From positions 33,915-97,914 of the forward strand of contig CAMBWM010000001.1 of NCBI GenBank assembly GCA_945871335.1: a stretch of 64,000 nt of DNA, in the 5' to 3' direction. The notes under the pieces are model-generated. The model had not been told where the DNA came from. It saw only the letters and a program-made list of their open reading frames with translations, and made no database searches. The translations under genes were made by a program, and so were the position numbers. This stretch comes from Polaromonas sp. YR568. Lineage in GTDB: Bacteria > Pseudomonadota > Gammaproteobacteria > Burkholderiales > Burkholderiaceae. Shown in pieces: positions 61,476-64,000 of this stretch. The stretch's first letter is position 1; every line of letters starts with the position of its first letter.

Positions 61476-61921
61476 TTGTATACAACTGTCCTGATTCTAG
61501 TGGACAGCACCAAACGCTGTTCATACAAAGCTCCCAATCATTCGAATGAAGGCTTAAAGTTGAATCGAGCAAACTAGAAGCACTGCTGATTTTAGTAAAG
61601 AAGCGGCCGCCTAAATAATATGGGATGCCAGTAAACCCTTTATCAAAGTCGCTACACCTCAATCAAGAAAATTGCAAGCTAACAATTTTTTTCCTACCCT
61701 TTATTGAGATTGATTAAGGTGCGATGACCTAAGATCCGATAAAAATTCTGTTTGTCGTGTTTAGATAGTAAATTGGCAGGGTTTGCAATTGATAACACCG
61801 ATTTAGGCAATAAAGTAGTTCTGGTTTTAAAGAACATGTGCGTCTGATATTTTTACAGGTTCAAAAAATGTCCCAGCAAATCTTTGTATCTAACTCTCAA
61901 TTTTTCAATAATTGATCCATC
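61476..61921. other. A+T-rich gap without a recognised gene
   Basis: 446 bases. A 71-codon minus-strand frame exists (61447-61662) but has no signal, domain or ribosome site. I see no strong hairpin with a T tract and no repeat of the families listed elsewhere. Confidence 0.5.
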
Positions 61922-62320
61922 ATGCGCTCAACAACATACTCTCTTGATTCAACATGGAGACCCCTGCTCAAAGACATGGGTCTGTCCATCGTGAATATAT
62001 TGAGACGAGCAGGCCTACCAGATGATTTGCTGAACCGACCGGCCGTCAGACTTCCTGCTGATGATTTTCATTTGTTTTGGAAGTCCATTGAGGAAGAATC
62101 AAATGACCCCCTGCTTCCATTGACGTTGATTCGGTCGATTCGAAGTGAATCATTTTCACCGCCCCTGTTTGCTGCACTGTGCAGCCCAGATTTGCATATT
62201 GCAGCCAAACGCATCTCACGCTACAAAGAACTGGTTGGTGTCGTGAGAAACGACACCTCCTCCAACCCATCCACGGTCAACCACCCTGCCCCAACGGCAT
62301 CGCAAGACCACTGTGAGTGA
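61922..62320 (+). pseudogene. AraC-family regulator, N-terminal fragment cut by a palindrome
   Basis: Residues 1-105 (DSTWRPLLKDMGLSIVNILRRAGLPDDLLNRPAVRLPADDFHLFW, then LTLIRSIRSESFSPPLFAALCSPDLHIAAKRISRYKELVG) match the arabinose-binding-like N-terminal half of AraC regulators of the PF12625 type. These are normally 320-350 residues with a C-terminal double HTH. At 62237 similarity ends exactly where the palindrome GGTGTCGT-GAGAA-ACGACACC begins. The frame then runs 28 codons through repeat DNA. No HTH follows. A truncated gene. Confidence 0.72.
62237..62257. repeat. Palindrome GGTGTCGT-GAGAA-ACGACACC
   Basis: Perfect 8-base arms, 5-base loop. The reverse complement of its core (TGTCGT-TTCTC-ACGACA) recurs at 62949-62965. 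This copy lies at the break point of the AraC-like gene. Confidence 0.8.
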
Positions 62321-62369
62321 GCATGCTTGATGTCATTTCAAAGAACAACTTGAAACCTGCTGTTGTAGT

Positions 62370-62385
62370 GTCGGGTTGAACCGAC
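62370..62385. repeat. Palindrome GTCGG-GTTGAA-CCGAC
   Basis: 5-base arms with loop GTTGAA. Same family as 63062-63080 and 63159-63175. Lies between the AraC fragment and the gene at 62461. Confidence 0.75.
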
Positions 62386-62460
62386 TACTGATCAACCTTC
62401 ACGTTATTGGTGGTAATAAAATTTAAAACACGTCCATTAAGTTACTGAAGGATCGTCAAC

Positions 62461-62916
62461 ATGAAAAAACTTCTCGCCTTATTGACACTAGGCCTGGCTT
62501 TCTCTTGTGCATTTGCACATCCTCAAGATGGCATGGCACCTGATGAATTGATGCGTTATTACGTAAAAGTCTTCAATGACGAAAACATCTCTGCGTTGGA
62601 GCAGGTTTACCACTTTCCACATATAAAAATAAGAAACGGAAAGTTAACTCGATTTGACAACACAGATATTCCTGTTATTGATTATTCTGAATTGAAAAAA
62701 TCCGGCTGGAAATATTCAAAAATAAATAAAATCATAGTTTTGGCTGAAGGCGCGAATTCAGCACTGGTTGAGATGGATTTCTCACGCTATGAAAAAGACG
62801 ACAAGGAATTTCTTCGTTCAACTGGTTACTATGTTCTCACCAAAAATATGGGCTATTGGCAGATACTGAGTCTAAACAGCATTGGTAGCGTCGTTGGTGC
62901 TACGAGCAACAAATAA
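62461..62916 (+). CDS. Small secreted NTF2/SnoaL-like protein
   Basis: 151 residues with a signal peptide (KKLLALLTLGLAFSCAFA, cut before HPQ). The rest, LMRYYVKVFNDENISALEQVYHFPHIKIRNGKLTRFDN, then GANSALVEMDFSRYEKDDKEFLRSTGYYVLTKNMGYWQILSLNS, has the helix-strand order and the final YWQI strand of SnoaL/NTF2-like folds (DUF4440 neighbourhood). The ATG follows GAAGGA. Function unknown. Flanked on both sides by palindromic repeats. Confidence 0.7.
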   Translation: MKKLLALLTLGLAFSCAFAHPQDGMAPDELMRYYVKVFNDENISALEQVYHFPHIKIRNGKLTRFDNTDIPVIDYSELKKSGWKYSKINKIIVLAEGANSALVEMDFSRYEKDDKEFLRSTGYYVLTKNMGYWQILSLNSIGSVVGATSNK

Positions 62917-62948
62917 TTCAACCGAGCCGTAACCGGATGCTGTTCAAC

Positions 62949-62965
62949 TGTCGTTTCTCACGACA
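62949..62965. repeat. Palindrome TGTCGT-TTCTC-ACGACA
   Basis: 6-base arms, 5-base loop, the inverted form of the repeat at 62237-62257. Both are followed by CCTC and a C-rich stretch. Confidence 0.75.
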
Positions 62966-63061
62966 CCTCTTACCACCCCTCCTCCGCGTCACACCCTAGC
63001 CCATACGGCGCGGCAGGTTGACTGTACTTGACCCTAATGATTCTTTAATGGTGATGCCAAA

Positions 63062-63080
63062 GTGTCGGTTGAACCGACAC
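63062..63080. repeat. Palindrome GTGTCGGTT-G-AACCGACAC
   Basis: Perfect 9-base arms around one G, the best-formed member of the GTCGG-TTGAA-CCGAC family. CCTGCTCAACC follows, as CTACTGATCAACC follows the 62370 copy, so the repeat unit extends beyond the palindrome. Confidence 0.8.
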
Positions 63081-63158
63081 CTGCTCAACCAAGCCGTTTA
63101 CAGACGCTGACTTCACACAGCTTGACCTTTGCCGATTGTTCAAACCAATAGCTGTAAT

Positions 63159-63175
63159 GTCGGGTTGAATCCGAC
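63159..63175. repeat. Palindrome GTCGG-GTTGAAT-CCGAC
   Basis: Fourth member of the family with a one-base longer loop. 84 bases after the copy at 63062-63080 ends. Confidence 0.7.
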
Positions 63176-63274
63176 GTCTATCTGCCAATTGCTTGAGGAC
63201 TGGCCCAGCATGGCAGGGCGTGCTGTACATCGCCTCCTCAACAGGCTCTAAACATCTTTCAAGTTGATCCTCGG

Positions 63275-64000
63275 TCAGCGCTTTTCAAGCATCCTTTTGA
63301 GCTCTGAAATTTCGTCGCGCATAGCGCTCAGATTGTTTTCAATGTTGCTGAGATGCACTTCATCTCGGACATCTTTTTCTTTGTTTGCGGTGATGGAATC
63401 CACGATCACTGCAATGAATAAATTGAAAATAATGAAGGTGGCAATCAAAATAAAGAATATGAAAAATACCCAAGCATAGGGATAAATTTCCATGATGGGC
63501 CGCGCAATTTCTTGAGACCATCCCTCAAGCGTCATGACTTGAAACAAAGTATAGGCAGTCAAGCCCAAGTCGCCAAAAAACGCAGGGAAATGATCTCTGA
63601 AAAGATTTGTTGCAATCACTGAGGCAACGTAAAAAATAATCAAGATCAGACCAAACACCGAGCCTAATCCAGGCAGGGATCCGAGCAGCCCGCTCACAAC
63701 CTTTCGCATGCTCTCGACTTTATTGATCAAACGAAGCACACGCAGAACGCGAAAGGCGCGTAGAACCGACAGCGATCCAGATGCTGGTATCAAGGCTATG
63801 CCCACAACAATGAAATCAAAAACGCACCAAGGATCCTTGAAATAAACCAAACCTCTTGCCGCTATCAAAATCACAATTTCAAAAACAAATATTCCCAGAA
63901 TAATGTGGTCTAACAAGATCAATTCCTTGCCCCACGAAGCCATCAATCCTTGGTTGGTTTCTAAGCCCAAGATGATCGCGTTCACAACGATCAACACCAC
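63275..64000 (-). CDS. Voltage-gated cation channel (NaChBac-like ion transporter), partial
   Basis: The gene enters from the right edge, so its first residues (start of S1) are missing. 241 residues are visible. S2-S3: LDHIILGIFVFEIVILIAARG and DPWCVFDFIVVGIALIP. S4 has Arg every third residue (LRAFRVLRVLRLINKVESMR). S5, then the pore loop and filter QVMTLEGWSQEIARP, S6 (AWVFFIFFILIATFIIFNLFIAVIVDSI), and a C-terminal coiled coil (IENNLSAMRDEISELKRMLEKR). One-repeat bacterial Na+ channels have this build. The filter LEGWS differs from the LESWS of NaChBac. Confidence 0.93.
   Translation of the reverse strand: MVLIVVNAIILGLETNQGLMASWGKELILLDHIILGIFVFEIVILIAARGLVYFKDPWCVFDFIVVGIALIPASGSLSVLRAFRVLRVLRLINKVESMRKVVSGLLGSLPGLGSVFGLILIIFYVASVIATNLFRDHFPAFFGDLGLTAYTLFQVMTLEGWSQEIARPIMEIYPYAWVFFIFFILIATFIIFNLFIAVIVDSITANKEKDVRDEVHLSNIENNLSAMRDEISELKRMLEKR

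Larger units (their letters stand above)
62917..63274. other. Repeat-rich gap before the channel gene
   Basis: 358 bases without a gene. It holds three palindromes of two families (62949, 63062, 63159). The DNA is less A+T rich than around it (for example CGGCGCGGCAGG near 63007). No promoter or terminator is clear. Confidence 0.6.

Noticed and set aside
61447..61662. 71-codon minus-strand frame
   Set aside because: Overlaps the bactofilin remnant start, lacks a ribosome site, signal or domain.
60000..63300. CRISPR array
   Set aside because: The repeats are few, short, palindromic and irregularly spaced, with no spacers of constant length and no cas genes.

Overview
The window looks like chromosomal DNA of a betaproteobacterium, most likely of the order Burkholderiales. 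The gene content (dusB-fis-purH, algH-ruvX-pyrR-pyrB-pyrX, the soluble fdsGBACD formate dehydrogenase, Bug-type solute-binding protein, tamAB, paaGIK) and the gene order point that way. I assign no genus. Base composition is not uniform. By eye, positions 1 to about 9,500 are very G+C rich, 9,600 to about 53,000 are intermediate, and about 53,000 to 63,300 are clearly A+T rich.

Layout. 1-9,584: a partial cytochrome c, a MoxR ATPase with its VWA partner (separated by a GNAT acetyltransferase and a peptidase remnant), tamA-tamB, and tRNA-Arg(CCU). 9,722-20,311: a DUF1007 protein and a secreted cyclase-family hydrolase, a ModE/PBP-type regulator divergent from an OFA-family anion transporter, then fdsG-fdsB-fdsA-fdhD-fdsD. 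20,343-23,857: modABC and divergent modE, which supply and sense the molybdate that FdsA needs. 23,912-25,522: flavocytochrome c sulfide dehydrogenase. 25,632-42,404: mainly housekeeping genes (pyrimidine and purine synthesis, photolyase, hemL, fis, dusB, ychF, a ubiquinone-type hydroxylase, dsbC, M61 peptidase). 42,412-44,944: paaG-paaI-paaK on the minus strand. 45,043-52,968: eight tightly packed plus-strand genes forming an unrecognised catabolic operon. 53,123-64,000: accessory genes: small secreted proteins, sbtA with a divergent LysR regulator, a two-component system, decayed genes, several families of short palindromic repeats, and a truncated voltage-gated cation channel gene.

How the genes fit together. 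Formate oxidation (fds), molybdate uptake (mod), sulfide oxidation (fccAB) and bicarbonate uptake (sbtA) suggest a metabolically flexible, possibly lithoheterotrophic bacterium. This is inference, because no carbon-fixation genes lie in the window. The most novel unit is 45,043-52,968. It carries the same protein classes as the late nicotinate pathway (alpha/beta hydrolase, FAD monooxygenase, maleamate-amidase-like and maleate-isomerase-like enzymes), but lacks NicX and the nicotinate hydroxylase. It adds a PEP-mutase-family lyase, an acyl-CoA synthetase, an enoyl-CoA hydratase and a Bug-type binding protein.

The abrupt composition change at tRNA-Arg, together with a mismatch in its acceptor stem, raises the question of an island boundary or an assembly join. 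The 58,800-63,300 stretch has at least three broken genes and many repeats.
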